61,384 bases of DNA, from positions 1 to 61,384 of the forward strand of contig CAZWAP010000011.1 of the NCBI GenBank assembly GCA_964632005.1, written 5' to 3'. The notes under the pieces are model-generated. The model saw nothing but the letters and a program-made list of their open reading frames with translations. It was not told the origin of the DNA and made no database searches. The stretch comes from CAZWAP01 sp964632005. Its GTDB lineage: Bacteria; Planctomycetota; Phycisphaerae; Sedimentisphaerales; Anaerobacaceae. Within the stretch, counting starts at the first letter, position 1. The number at the start of each line of letters is the position of its first letter. The translations under genes were made by a program, and so were the position numbers. Shown in pieces: positions 28,447 through 38,124 of this stretch.

Positions 28447-29688
28447 CTACAGGTCCTCATCGAGCATATGACCGAGGCGGTATTTCTTGGTTCGCAGGTA
28501 GTCGATGTTGTGCTTTGTGGGTTTGGCTCGCAGGGGGATTTGCTCGACTATCTTTATGCCGTAGACCTCCAGCCGGCTGATCTTCTTCGGGTTATTTGTC
28601 AATATCCGGATGTCCCTCAGGCCGAGGTCACGGCAGATCTGTGCACCTATCCCGTAGTCGCGCCTGTCGGGCCTGAATCCGAGCCTGAGGTTGGCTTCAA
28701 CGGTATCGAGGCCCTGCTCCTGGAGCTTGTACGCGTGGAGCTTGTTGGTCAGGCCGATACCCCTGCCCTCCTGCCGGAGGTAGATCAGGGCTCCCTTGCC
28801 AGCCTGCTCTATCATCTTCATCGCCGCAACAAGCTGGTAGCCGCATTCGCAGCGCTGCGAGCGGAACAGGTCGCCGGTCATACATTCCGAGTGGACCCTG
28901 ACCAGGACCGGCTCATTGTGCAGGATGGGGTTGCCGTCGCCGTCGAGCTTGCCCACGTCGCCTTTGCATAATGCCAGGTGCGGCTCGGCGGAGGTAATGC
29001 TCTGGTAGGCAAGTAGCCTGAACTCCCCGTAATCGGTGGGCAGATACACTTCCTCGATACGCTTGACCTGGCTCTCTCGCTGTAGCCGGTATTCTATCAA
29101 CTTGGCGATGGAGACTATCTTGAGATTGTGCTTTTCACAGAACTCGAGCAGCTGCGGCACGCGGGCCATTGTGCCATCTTCGTTCATTACCTCGCAGATG
29201 ACGCCGGCGCTCTTCAATCCCGCCAGGCGCATCAGGTCTACCGCTCCTTCGGTCTGTCCAGCCCGGACAAGGACGCCGCCTTCCCTGGCCCGGAGCGGAA
29301 ATATGTGGCCCGGCCGGACAAGGTCGCTCGGCTTGGCGTCTTCGGCGATTGCGGTCTGGATGGTCTTCGCCCTGTCGGCTGCGCTGATCCCGGTCGTTAT
29401 GCCCTCGGCGGCGTCGATGCTCACGGTAAAGGCGGTCTGGAACTTGGCGGTGTTTTCAGCGGTCTGGGGATACAGGCCAAGGGCATCACATTTCTCCGGT
29501 GGCAACGGCAAGCATATCAGGCCTCGTCCGTACCTGGCCATAAAATTGATTATTTCGGGCGTAACCTTTTCCGCGGCGCAGACCAGGTCGCCCTCATTTT
29601 CGCGGTCCTCGTCGTCGACCAGGACAATCATCCTGCCCTGCCGAAGCTCCTCCAGCACTTCCGGTATTTCGCTGAATTGAACTGCCAC
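28447..29688 (-). CDS. ribBA: bifunctional 3,4-dihydroxy-2-butanone-4-phosphate synthase/GTP cyclohydrolase II
   Basis: Two enzymes of riboflavin synthesis in one 413-residue chain. Residues 1-205 are RibB (IVLVDDEDRENEGDLV metal-binding acidic loop, VRAGQTEGAVDLMRLAG). Residues 206-400 are RibA with the zinc-binding C-x10-C-x-C pattern in ECMTGDLFRSQRCECG and the GTP site RQEGRGIGL. The GTG start at 29688 follows a GGGG-rich region. No FMN riboswitch-like structure was found upstream. It is the third gene of the ftsY operon. Confidence 0.97.
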   Translation of the reverse strand: MAVQFSEIPEVLEELRQGRMIVLVDDEDRENEGDLVCAAEKVTPEIINFMARYGRGLICLPLPPEKCDALGLYPQTAENTAKFQTAFTVSIDAAEGITTGISAADRAKTIQTAIAEDAKPSDLVRPGHIFPLRAREGGVLVRAGQTEGAVDLMRLAGLKSAGVICEVMNEDGTMARVPQLLEFCEKHNLKIVSIAKLIEYRLQRESQVKRIEEVYLPTDYGEFRLLAYQSITSAEPHLALCKGDVGKLDGDGNPILHNEPVLVRVHSECMTGDLFRSQRCECGYQLVAAMKMIEQAGKGALIYLRQEGRGIGLTNKLHAYKLQEQGLDTVEANLRLGFRPDRRDYGIGAQICRDLGLRDIRILTNNPKKISRLEVYGIKIVEQIPLRAKPTKHNIDYLRTKKYRLGHMLDEDL

Positions 29689-29772
29689 GCCCGTACCCCG
29701 TCATATGGAGCGGAAAGACACGCACCGGAAACCTTCGCCAGGAATGCCCCGGTTCACGTTGCTTCTTACTGC

Positions 29773-30405
29773 TTACTGGTGTGTCTTGTTCGCCAGACCC
29801 TGCTCATACTCTTCAATATAGCGGCTTCCATTCCGGATGTAAACAAGCGTGGCGCAAAGGGCGGTGCCGGCTGCGGACCACCAGAGTACCTGCAGGAACC
29901 GTATCCAGCTGGGCAGCAATCGGCTGACTTCGGGTGCTACGAGAATCCCCGCCACCATACACAGCTGGAGTGTGGTGGCGGTCTTGCCGACCAAGACTGG
30001 CTCGATCCGAATCTGCAACGTGATCAAATAGACGATCGTAAAGCCGATCAACAGGAACAAATCCTTGCCGATAATCAATACCACAACCGTCGGCGGCAAC
30101 AAAAAGCCCTCAACGTGCGCCCGCTGCGACGACAGAAGAAGACAGGCACAGGTCATCAGCAGCTTGTCGGCAATAGGGTCCAGGAAGGCGCCGAGCTTGG
30201 TAATCTGGTTGCGTTTGCGTGCGAGATACCCGTCTATAGCATCGCTGACGGCCATCACCAAAAAGACAGCGATGGAGATATACCTCATCAACCTTCGCAG
30301 GGCGAGGCTAAGCTCCGGGTCGTTTATCTTCAGCATACAGCTCACAAAGGGCACTATGAGCAGGATTCTGACGATCGTGATTCGCGTTGCCCAATTCAGC
30401 TTCAT
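29773..30405 (-). CDS. pgsA: CDP-diacylglycerol-glycerol-3-phosphate 3-phosphatidyltransferase
   Basis: Membrane enzyme that makes phosphatidylglycerolphosphate. 210 residues from the ATG at 30405. The CDP-alcohol phosphatidyltransferase signature is complete: D58-G-x2-A62-R63-x8-G72-x3-D76-x3-D80. Around it are about four to five membrane helices. A longer upstream frame has no family similarity. It follows ftsY by 58 nt and precedes ribBA by 84 nt, giving one likely transcript for membrane biogenesis and riboflavin genes. Confidence 0.92.
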   Translation of the reverse strand: MKLNWATRITIVRILLIVPFVSCMLKINDPELSLALRRLMRYISIAVFLVMAVSDAIDGYLARKRNQITKLGAFLDPIADKLLMTCACLLLSSQRAHVEGFLLPPTVVVLIIGKDLFLLIGFTIVYLITLQIRIEPVLVGKTATTLQLCMVAGILVAPEVSRLLPSWIRFLQVLWWSAAGTALCATLVYIRNGSRYIEEYEQGLANKTHQ

Positions 30406-30463
30406 TCCAACGATACCGGTACGGCCCTCCCGGCTGGCCCTGTAGTTTGCCCCGGTGAAATCC

Positions 30464-31387
30464 TCAGCCGAACAACGCTTCGACGAACTTTTCCGGGTCA
30501 AATTCGGCGATGTCCTCGGGTCTTTCGCCCAGGCCCACGAACTTAACCGGGATATCGAGCTGGTCTTTGATAGCGATGACGATTCCACCGCGTGCCGTGC
30601 CGTCGAGCTTGGCCAGGAATATGCCCGTGACGTTAATGGCCTCGGTGAACATCTTTGCCTGTGCTATCGCGTTCTGGCCGGTCGTCGCATCGAGGACGAG
30701 CAAGACCTCGTTCGGTGCTCCGGAGATCTGTCTGGCCACTACGTCGCGCATCTTGGTCAATTGCTGCATAAGGTCCTTCTTGGTGTGCAGGCGTCCGGCG
30801 GTATCGAGGATCAGGATGTCCGTTCCTCTTGCAACGGCGGCCTGGCAGGCATCGAAGGCGACTGCGGCGGGGTCGCCGCCGGTCTGGTGCTTGACGATCT
30901 GGACGCCGATCCGCTCGGCCCAGATGGTCAACTGCTCGACGGCGGCGGCACGGAAGGTGTCGCAGGCGGCTACGATGACTTTCTTATTGTCTCGGCTGAG
31001 CATGTAAGCGAGTTTGGCGATGCTGGTGGTCTTGCCCGTCCCGTTCACACCCGCTACCAGGACCACCGTCGGCCCTGATTGAGCGAAGTTCAACTGCCTG
31101 TCGCGGTCCGGCCAGTAATTCTTGATATGCTCTTTTAGAAAGGGGATGATATGGTCGGTCGTGGCGATCTGCCTGTCGCGGTAGGCCCGGCGCAGCTCCG
31201 ATATGAGCTTGTCGGTTGTCTCAACGCCGATATCATCACCGATAAGGGTTTCCTCAAGCTGATCGAGCAGTTCTTCATCGATGTTTCTGCTGAGGCTGAG
31301 GACGGCTTTGAGCGAGGAGCTGATCCTGTCGCGCGTCTTGCCAAGCCGGCCCTTGAAGAATTCCGCCGTTCTCGTGAATATCCCCAC
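30464..31387 (-). CDS. ftsY: signal recognition particle receptor
   Basis: SRP-family GTPase of 307 residues that receives ribosome-SRP complexes at the membrane. The short N domain is followed by the G domain with G1 AGVNGTGKTTSIAKLA, DTFRAAAVEQL, G3 DTAGRLHTK and the C-terminal GLGERPEDIAEFDPEKFVEALFG that is diagnostic for FtsY. The acidic A domain of E. coli FtsY is absent, as in many bacteria. GTG start at 31387 behind AGGGG. First gene of the minus-strand operon. Confidence 0.97.
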   Translation of the reverse strand: MGIFTRTAEFFKGRLGKTRDRISSSLKAVLSLSRNIDEELLDQLEETLIGDDIGVETTDKLISELRRAYRDRQIATTDHIIPFLKEHIKNYWPDRDRQLNFAQSGPTVVLVAGVNGTGKTTSIAKLAYMLSRDNKKVIVAACDTFRAAAVEQLTIWAERIGVQIVKHQTGGDPAAVAFDACQAAVARGTDILILDTAGRLHTKKDLMQQLTKMRDVVARQISGAPNEVLLVLDATTGQNAIAQAKMFTEAINVTGIFLAKLDGTARGGIVIAIKDQLDIPVKFVGLGERPEDIAEFDPEKFVEALFG

Positions 31388-31455
31388 CGGATTTCCCCTG
31401 CTATCGAGACTCTAAAGCGTCGGCACCGCAACGGCGCGGTGGTTTACCTTCGACG

Positions 31456-31483
31456 ATGATACCGGCAACGCCCGGGAATTCAA
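31456..31483 (-). promoter_or_regulatory. sigma70-type promoter of the ftsY operon
   Basis: Minus strand: TTGAAT (31483-31478), a 16-nt spacer and TATCAT (31461-31456), about 70 nt before ftsY. It is divergent from the dnaA promoter. Confidence 0.5.
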
Positions 31484-31598
31484 GTGTGCCTCGCGGCCAA
31501 TCTGCGTGATATTCGCAGATCGTCGCGCGAAGGGAAACCACCGCAGCGCCTCTGAGTACGTAGCTTTCTTCAAATTTTTCGGGCCGGCGCATTTTTCT

Positions 31599-31627
31599 TT
31601 GACAAACCTGCAGGGCGGAGCTAAATT
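31599..31627 (+). promoter_or_regulatory. sigma70-type promoter of dnaA
   Basis: A perfect TTGACA at 31599-31604, a 17-nt spacer and TAAATT at 31622-31627. It predicts a leader of about 180 nt before dnaA. No DnaA box of the TTATCCACA type was seen in this leader. Confidence 0.6.
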
Positions 31628-31813
31628 TTGTCTCAGCATTGTTATCGCCCCGCACCTGATGCCGTTTCTTCTTGGAGGTGCTCGGGGAAGGGTCTTCTTC
31701 AAGTGTTTCGGGTCGGCTCGAGGGGTCGGCTACAGAGCGGGACAGGGATGTTGGCTGGGAGCCCGGCAGCCCGAGGCAGCGCAGAGGGCTGGTCATGCAT
31801 AAAGGAGTGTGAC

Positions 31814-33133
31814 GTGGCGGTTCAGGAAGTGGAAAGTATTTTTGCGGAGATACTTGACCGTGCACGAGTGCTGGACCCCGCAAATGTCCGGGAATGGTTT
31901 GATGAGCTGACCTTCGTCCGCCTGGCCGGCGGGTCAATAGAAATCGGCTGCCCTGACGAGGTTAAAGCTAACTTTCTCCGCGCCAATTGCAAGGCCAGTT
32001 TTACCCGGGCGGCGCAGCAGATAACCGGGCATCTGGTCAGCGTGGAATTCCGCGTCAGAGGAGACAACAAAGCCGCGACCCAGGACACCAGACCCCAATG
32101 GGCACCCAATTTACATCCCGATTATACCTTCGAGAGCTTTGTTGTCGGGCCGAGCAACCGCCTCGCGCACGCCAGTTGCGTCGCGGTAAGCCAGTCGCCG
32201 GGCAACACGTACAACCCGCTGTTTATCTACGGCAACTCGGGACTGGGCAAGACGCACCTGTTGCACGCGGTCTGTTTTGAAGCCCGCAACAGGTTCAACG
32301 GGGCCGTGATTCAATTCCTGAGCTGCGAGGAATTCGTCAACCGATTCATCAACGCGATCCAGGAGGGAAACCTGTCCGGCTTCCAGAGCCAGTTCCGCTC
32401 CGCGGATATGCTTGTAATCGACGATATCCAGTTCCTTCGAGAGCGAGAGCACAGCCAGGAGGAGTTCTTCCACACCTTCAACGCCCTGTACAATAATGGC
32501 AAGCAGATCATTCTCAGCGCGGACAATCCGCCCGGCAAGCTGCCGGCTCTCGAGGAACGCCTTATCAGCCGATTCAACTGGGGGCTGGTGGCCCGCATCG
32601 ACCCGCCGAGCTACGAGACCCGGGTGGCCATTGTCCAGAAGAAGGCCCGGCTGAAGGGGCTGAAGATAACCGATGAAATAGCAGAGTACGTCGCCCGGAA
32701 GGTACAGGCGAATATCAGGGAACTCGAGGGCGCCCTGACCACCATCTATGCTGTGGCAGCGACGACGCAGAAGGATATCACCCCGGAGCTGGCGCGAACC
32801 GCGCTGGAAGGCCAGATAAAGCCTACAGCCAGGCACACGAGCATTACCGACATCATAGAAGTGGTTACACGTCACTTCGGCGTCCGCCTTGCCGACTTGC
32901 AGAGCAAGAAGCGAAGCCAGAGCGTGACTCTGCCCCGCCAGATCTGTATGTACCTGGCCAGGAACCTTACGAGGCACAGCCTTGAAGAAATAGGCGGCCA
33001 CTTGGGCGGCCGTGACCACACAACCGTTATGCACGCCTGCAACAAGATAACGCTCGCCAAGGACACCGACCCGCAGATGAGCGGGCTTCTGGACGAGCTG
33101 ACCAGGCAAATCACTCACCCCTCGACGAGCTGA
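31814..33133 (+). CDS. dnaA: chromosomal replication initiator protein DnaA
   Basis: Replication initiator of 439 residues. The GTG start at 31814 is set by AAAGGAG six bases upstream and gives a normal domain I; longer reading into the leader is not supported. AAA+ domain: Walker A GNSGLGKTH (140-148), Walker B MLVIDDIQF, sensor region SADNPPGKL. Domain IV ends with the DnaA signature GGRDHTTVMHACNKI. Unlike many genomes it is not followed by dnaN or recF, and no cluster of DnaA boxes lies beside it, so the origin is probably elsewhere. Confidence 0.97.
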   Translation: MAVQEVESIFAEILDRARVLDPANVREWFDELTFVRLAGGSIEIGCPDEVKANFLRANCKASFTRAAQQITGHLVSVEFRVRGDNKAATQDTRPQWAPNLHPDYTFESFVVGPSNRLAHASCVAVSQSPGNTYNPLFIYGNSGLGKTHLLHAVCFEARNRFNGAVIQFLSCEEFVNRFINAIQEGNLSGFQSQFRSADMLVIDDIQFLREREHSQEEFFHTFNALYNNGKQIILSADNPPGKLPALEERLISRFNWGLVARIDPPSYETRVAIVQKKARLKGLKITDEIAEYVARKVQANIRELEGALTTIYAVAATTQKDITPELARTALEGQIKPTARHTSITDIIEVVTRHFGVRLADLQSKKRSQSVTLPRQICMYLARNLTRHSLEEIGGHLGGRDHTTVMHACNKITLAKDTDPQMSGLLDELTRQITHPSTS

Positions 33134-33383
33134 TGTACGGCAGGCTCTTGGGCTTACTTTTCGGTTTTGTCGACGCCGGGCGGCGCCGTCGTCCGGGTGG
33201 GCTGTTTGCCATAGCCGGGCGGAGGTTCCTGCTGTAATATATCATATCGTCTCTGGCGAGTAGTTGCTCGGTGCCTTTTGCTGCGGTTTTCGAGCGTGCT
33301 GGTATCAGCAAAGGCAGGGAGGACCCGGCGCCCAGGGTAAAGCTGAGCGCACGGCTGTAAGGGCTATCTGTGGGGTCGAGGCG

Positions 33384-34481
33384 TTGACAAACGGCAAGAA
33401 CAAATCACTGCGGGTAGCATTGATTGTATCGGAACAGACGCTGTGCGAATACTCGGCGCTCCTGGAACGTCTGCTTGTTGGCCTGGCGGATGAATCGATC
33501 CCGGTGGCCTTGATATATCCGCCGGGCCGGGAGGTCCAAGGGCTCCTGCGTGGGACGGTAGAGCTGCTGCAGCACCCGGCGGTGGATCTGCCGTTCGTAG
33601 AGCCATTCAGCAGAAAAACCCTTGCCGGGCGACTTGCCGGGTTCAAGCCGCACCTGATCCACTGTCTGTGCCAGACAAAGGCGACCCTGGCCGGGTACCT
33701 GGCGCGCCGTTTAGAGCTGCCCTACGTTTTGAATGTGAACTCGCTCCAGAAACGCCGGCACCCTTTCCCTCTGTCAGCGGCCCGCTGTGCGGCGATAATC
33801 ACCCCTGCCAAGAGCATCGCTGAGAGTGTACGCTTGCTGCACCCACGTTTCAAAGAGATTGTACGGCAGATCAATCCCGGCACTTTTGCGGCCGGGAAAA
33901 GCTGCTGTTTTGCCCAGCCGGGCCGGGTGGCGACGATGATGCTCACCCATCCGCTGGATAACGTCAACGACTTCGAGAACCTGTTTACAGCCGCCCGACA
34001 TATGATGCTCGACGGGTACGAGTTTGTGGTCTTGGTGATGGCCGGGGGCCGGGCCGAAGGCCAGGTTCGCGAGCTCTTGGCGGCACTTGACCTGCTGCGT
34101 ATCGTGACTATCGTTCCGAGGTTGAGGCCCTGGCGCTCGGTGCTCTCGGCCGGTGATATTTTTATCCAGCCCAGACCCGATTACAAATTCAATCCCTTTA
34201 TGCTGGAGGCGATGAGCGTCGGCGCTGCCGTCGTCGGCTGCAGGGGCGGCGTGGCGGACCTGATCATCGACGGCAAGACCGCTATGGCTATCGACCCCGA
34301 CGACGAGATCAGTATCACCGCGACTCTCAAGCAACTGCTGGGCAGACGCGAGCTTGCACGCAAGATAGGACAGGCCGCCCAGAACTACGTCCGGGAAAAT
34401 TACTCGGTCAGCGCTATGATGAGCCAGGTCCTGCAGACATACAACGACGCGGTACAGTGGCACACAGACTCGAGTCGATAG
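33384..34481 (+). CDS. glycosyltransferase family 4-like protein
   Basis: A GT-B glycosyltransferase of about 365 residues. The C-terminal donor-binding half is clear: GDIFIQPRPDYKFNPFMLEAM (the E-x7-E-like region), GAAVVGCRGGVADLI and a terminal helix VRENYSVSAMM. The N-terminal acceptor half begins SLRVALIVSEQTL. No ATG is available near the expected start; TTG at 33384 fits, and TTG 33264 would add 40 low-complexity residues, so the start is uncertain. It presumably transfers an NDP-sugar to a cell-surface glycan or lipid. Single gene. Confidence 0.8.
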   Translation: MTNGKNKSLRVALIVSEQTLCEYSALLERLLVGLADESIPVALIYPPGREVQGLLRGTVELLQHPAVDLPFVEPFSRKTLAGRLAGFKPHLIHCLCQTKATLAGYLARRLELPYVLNVNSLQKRRHPFPLSAARCAAIITPAKSIAESVRLLHPRFKEIVRQINPGTFAAGKSCCFAQPGRVATMMLTHPLDNVNDFENLFTAARHMMLDGYEFVVLVMAGGRAEGQVRELLAALDLLRIVTIVPRLRPWRSVLSAGDIFIQPRPDYKFNPFMLEAMSVGAAVVGCRGGVADLIIDGKTAMAIDPDDEISITATLKQLLGRRELARKIGQAAQNYVRENYSVSAMMSQVLQTYNDAVQWHTDSSR

Positions 34482-34664
34482 CCTGCTAACTCACGGGTCC
34501 CTGGAGGCGCGGCAAGGAGAAAAAGCCTCGAAGGCTGCTTCCGCATAGTCCCTGCTGAGAGACGTGGCGGTCGTGATCTACGGCAGAACAACGGCCGGCT
34601 GTCTGGGCTATGCGTGAACCGACCAAGATGGGTCTTCGCCGAACGAGCGGGGGCTACAAGGTGA

Positions 34665-35537
34665 TTAACCGAGCAAACCGTATTCCCGTAATGTTTCCGC
34701 CAGAACGGTCTGCTCGTCCCCTTCGAGCGGGGTCAACGGCAGGCGCAGTTCCGCCGAGCACATATTGAGCATCGCCATCGCCGCCTTGATCGGAATCGGG
34801 TTGGTCGCGAGCGTCAGCATTTTCTTGCTCAGGGGGAATAGCTTTCTGTGCCACTGCCGGGCCGAGGCAAGGTCGCCTTCGAGAATCAGGTCGGTCATAG
34901 CCTTGACGTCGGCGGGTACTATGTTCGCCACGACGCTGATAACACCCTTGCCGCCGACAGAGGCCAGCGGAAGCGTGAGCGAATCGTCACCTGAGATGAC
35001 AGTCAAATCGCAGCGCATTGCAATTTCGCTGGCCTGGTCGAGATTACCCGTGGCCTCCTTGATCGCCACGATATTCTCAATCTCGGCAAGACGGGCGATT
35101 GTCTGCGGGGTCATACCGGCTCCGCAGCGACCGGGAATGTTGTAAAGGACCATCGGCAGGTCGACCTCTTCGGCGATGGCCTTGAAATGCTGATAGAAAC
35201 CTTCCTGGGTGGGCTTGTTGTAATAGGGGCCGACCTGAAGCGTGGCATCCGCACCGACCTTCTTTGCAAAGGCGGTAAGATCGATTGCCTCGGCGGTGCT
35301 GTTGGACCCGGCTCCGGCGATAACGGGCACTTGGCCGGCCACGGCCTTGACGACCGCCTCGATCACCTGCTTGTGCTCGTCGTGACTGAGTGTCGGCGAT
35401 TCGCCCGTGGTTCCAACGGGCACGATGGCATCTATACCCCCATCCAACTGGAAGCCGACAAGCTCCTCTAATGTCTCAAAATCCACCCGCCCATCTTGAA
35501 ACGGCGTCACCAGCGCGACCATTGCCCCTGTGAACAT
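34665..35537 (-). CDS. dapA: 4-hydroxy-tetrahydrodipicolinate synthase
   Basis: Condenses pyruvate and aspartate semialdehyde in the lysine pathway. 290 residues from ATG 35537 behind GGAGGTTAAG. Active-site residues are in place: the GTTGESPTLS loop, Tyr132 and Arg137 in YNIPGR and the Schiff-base Lys160 in VAIKEATGN. It is 40 nt downstream of pdxJ on the same strand and probably cotranscribed. dapB is about 16 kb away in this window. Confidence 0.97.
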   Translation of the reverse strand: MFTGAMVALVTPFQDGRVDFETLEELVGFQLDGGIDAIVPVGTTGESPTLSHDEHKQVIEAVVKAVAGQVPVIAGAGSNSTAEAIDLTAFAKKVGADATLQVGPYYNKPTQEGFYQHFKAIAEEVDLPMVLYNIPGRCGAGMTPQTIARLAEIENIVAIKEATGNLDQASEIAMRCDLTVISGDDSLTLPLASVGGKGVISVVANIVPADVKAMTDLILEGDLASARQWHRKLFPLSKKMLTLATNPIPIKAAMAMLNMCSAELRLPLTPLEGDEQTVLAETLREYGLLG

Positions 35538-35577
35538 CTTAACCTCCGTGTGTTTTCTCGATCGGAATATTTGTGCC

Positions 35578-36315
35578 TTAGTTTGGTGCCGGCGGAGCAT
35601 ACTTGTCTATCAATGCCATCATCTCCGCCGTAGCCCGTTTCATCCCCACCAGAACTGCCCGGGACACGATGCTGTGGCCGATGTTCAACTCGCACAGCCC
35701 GGGCATAGCAGCGACCGGCTCGATGTTGCGATACGTCAAGCCGTGCCCTGCATGAACGACCAGCCCGTTTTCGATGGCGAGGTCCTTGGCTCGTTCCAGC
35801 TCCGCCAGCCTCCTTTTTCGAGATGCCGGGGTCTTGGCGTTTGCATACATCCCCGTGTGCAGCTCGATCGCATCGCAGCCAGTCTCAACCGAGGCCGAGA
35901 TCTGCTCAGCCTCCGGCGTGATGAACACGCTGACCACGATGCCTTTCTTGTGCATCCGACGAACGACCTGGGCAAGCCGCTTCTTGTAGCGTACACACTC
36001 GAGCCCGCCCTCGGTGGTGAGCTCCTGCCTTTTCTCCGGCACCAACGTCACCTGGTCCGGCCGGAGCTCTTCGGCGATCCTGACTATCGGCTCGGCCATA
36101 CACATCTCAAGGTTCAGCTTGCAAGCAACGGTCTGTTTGAGCAGCCTGACGTCGCGGTCGTTTATATGTCGCCTGTCCAGCCGTAGATGGACCGTAATTC
36201 CGTTCGCTCCAGCCAGCTGACACTGCACGGCCGCCCAGACCGGGTCCGGTTCATCGGTCCGGCGGGCCTGGCGGATCGTCGCTACGTGGTCAATGTTCAC
36301 GTTCAGGACAGCCAT
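35578..36315 (-). CDS. pdxJ: pyridoxine 5'-phosphate synthase
   Basis: Final step of the DXP-dependent vitamin B6 pathway (1-deoxyxylulose 5-phosphate plus 3-amino-2-oxopropyl phosphate). 245 residues starting MAVLNVNIDHVATIRQARR at ATG 36315, behind GAGGGCAAGAAG. Other family blocks are GANGITVHLRLDRRHI, VTLVPEKRQELTTEGG, FITPEAEQI, IELHTGMYA and VHAGHGLTY with the catalytic His. The PLP it helps supply is used by enzymes such as MetY and CysK. Confidence 0.97.
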   Translation of the reverse strand: MAVLNVNIDHVATIRQARRTDEPDPVWAAVQCQLAGANGITVHLRLDRRHINDRDVRLLKQTVACKLNLEMCMAEPIVRIAEELRPDQVTLVPEKRQELTTEGGLECVRYKKRLAQVVRRMHKKGIVVSVFITPEAEQISASVETGCDAIELHTGMYANAKTPASRKRRLAELERAKDLAIENGLVVHAGHGLTYRNIEPVAAMPGLCELNIGHSIVSRAVLVGMKRATAEMMALIDKYAPPAPN

Positions 36316-36341
36316 CTTCTTGCCCTCAATCAATGCCGGGG

Positions 36342-36371
36342 ATTATAGCACCACACCGACAGGCCTATCAA
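36342..36371 (-). promoter_or_regulatory. sigma70-type promoter of pdxJ-dapA
   Basis: Minus strand: TTGATA (36371-36366), an 18-nt spacer and a perfect TATAAT (36347-36342), about 27 nt before pdxJ. Confidence 0.6.
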
Positions 36372-36597
36372 GCAAATTAGACCACCTGGCACGCGGCAGT
36401 ACTCAAGATAGAGGTCGTGAATACGGGCACCGACTGGGTTGTCAGTAACACTCGGCAGTCGAAGGGCCCTACAAAAGCAAGGTTGCAGAGGGGCGCACGG
36501 CCAAGGGCGGGCGCAACGTAATATGGCGCAACATAATACAATTCGTGCGCGCGGTTCACCTTTCCCTGTCAGGCTGGCTCTGCCCGGGCCTGGATGG

Positions 36598-37809
36598 TCA
36601 GATCCGCGGATAATTGCCGAGATACGCCGTTTTCGGGAGCTCGCCCACCAGGGGCATCGCGTACTCAACAAAGGCTTCGGTTATGCCGTTACCCTGTTCG
36701 TTGATGAACTCATCGGGCATAGACTTGGTCTTCCCCGCGACGCTGCTAAGCTCGGTGCGGAACATCTCCGCGGCGTAGTCGGGGCCGTTGCCGAGCCGTC
36801 TTATGGCCACTGAGCCATTATCGTGCTCCATCGCAAGCCTGACGGCTGCCTGCCCACACCGCCTGGCCTCATCGAGGTCGACCGACGACTGCAATCCCGC
36901 AAAGCTCCTCTGGAGATAACCAAACGTATCGGCGCGGACCCGCTTTACCTTGAGTTTGCTCTTGACCTGTGCGGCCAAGAAGTCCGCCAGCGCGCCGGTC
37001 CCGGATAGCTGAATATTCCCGTGGGCGTCGGTTTCCGCCTGCTGGGCGAGCTTCTTGGCCCAGGGCGCACCGTCGGCGTCGCAAAGTCCCTCGCTGACGG
37101 TCACCACGCATCGGCCGAGCCTGGTGAGCACGGCGTCGATGTCGCCGATGAACTTGTCCATCGAGACCGATCTTTCCGGAACATATACCAGGTGGGGTCC
37201 GTCGTCATCGCGCTGCTTGCCGAGAACCGTCGCGGCGGTGAGGAAGCCGGCATGCCTGCCCATAATCACGTCGATCTTCACCCCCGGCAGCGCGCGGTTG
37301 TCGAGATCATCACCCATCAGCGCACGGGCCTCGAAAAGCGCTGCGGTCCCGAAACCCGGACAGTGGTCCGTAACCAGCAGGTCGTTATCGATGGTTTTGG
37401 GGATGTGGAACGCGCGGATGTCGAAGTTGATTTCGTCGGCCATCCTGTTGAGGATGTTGGCGGTGTTGGCCGAGTCGTTGCCGCCGATATAGAAGAAGTA
37501 TCGGACGTTACGCTTCTTGAAGACCTCGAGGATCCTCGCGCAGTACTCGGCGTCGGGTTTATCCCTGCTGGTGCCGATAGCCGCCGACGGCGAGGCGGCC
37601 ACCAGCTCCAGCGTATCGTCTGAGAGCTTGCCGAGGTCAATGAAATCGTCCTTTGCCATTCCGGCCACTGCGTGGATCGCTCCATACATCCGCTGTATCT
37701 CGGGGTGCTTTCTGGCTTCCTCTATGACGCCCACCAGAGAGGCGTTTATCACGCCGGTCGGCCCGCCTGATTGGGCCACTACAGCATTTGCTTTCGGTGC
37801 ATCTGCCAT
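36598..37809 (-). CDS. 6-phosphofructokinase, pyrophosphate-dependent type
   Basis: A 403-residue phosphofructokinase starting MADAPKANAVVAQSGGPTGV at ATG 37809. Substrate motifs PKTIDND (137-143) and MGRHAGFL are present. At the position where ATP enzymes have GGDG, this protein has GGND (109-112); an Asp there is the usual mark of pyrophosphate-using enzymes, so PPi is the likely phosphoryl donor. That would make glycolysis reversible at this step. An own promoter with a perfect TATAAT precedes it. Family firm, donor inferred. Confidence 0.9.
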   Translation of the reverse strand: MADAPKANAVVAQSGGPTGVINASLVGVIEEARKHPEIQRMYGAIHAVAGMAKDDFIDLGKLSDDTLELVAASPSAAIGTSRDKPDAEYCARILEVFKKRNVRYFFYIGGNDSANTANILNRMADEINFDIRAFHIPKTIDNDLLVTDHCPGFGTAALFEARALMGDDLDNRALPGVKIDVIMGRHAGFLTAATVLGKQRDDDGPHLVYVPERSVSMDKFIGDIDAVLTRLGRCVVTVSEGLCDADGAPWAKKLAQQAETDAHGNIQLSGTGALADFLAAQVKSKLKVKRVRADTFGYLQRSFAGLQSSVDLDEARRCGQAAVRLAMEHDNGSVAIRRLGNGPDYAAEMFRTELSSVAGKTKSMPDEFINEQGNGITEAFVEYAMPLVGELPKTAYLGNYPRI

Positions 37810-37869
37810 TTCTTGTAGATTCTCCGATAACAAGGATTTATCTGAGTTTCCGGCTTCTTCGAGCAGGGC

Positions 37870-37897
37870 ATTATACACACCCGGCCCGGACTGGCAA
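37870..37897 (-). promoter_or_regulatory. sigma70-type promoter of the phosphofructokinase gene
   Basis: Minus strand: TTGCCA (37897-37892), a 16-nt spacer and a perfect TATAAT (37875-37870). Confidence 0.6.
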
Positions 37898-38124
37898 GTA
37901 TAAACGGAAAATAGCGTGGGCCCGGGTGCCCAGCGGGCCGAGCGATGAGTCTAACCGGTGATGGCCCGCTGTGCCGGAATTTGGTTGACGCAGGCTGGCA
38001 TTTTTGCCATCATATTCCAAGACAGTTTTATTGATGAGCCGGTTTTTGTCGGCGGCTTTACGCAGGTGTATCTTGCGGGAGCTCTGTCACTGAGGCCGCC
38101 GGCAGCCAGAAAAGGAGAAAGACG

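Noticed and set aside
29689..29772. FMN riboswitch before ribBA
   Set aside because: The 84-nt spacer lacks the conserved FMN aptamer core, and the gene is internal to an operon.
31388..31813. Replication origin beside dnaA
   Set aside because: No cluster of TTATCCACA-type boxes, no AT-rich unwinding region and no dnaN nearby.
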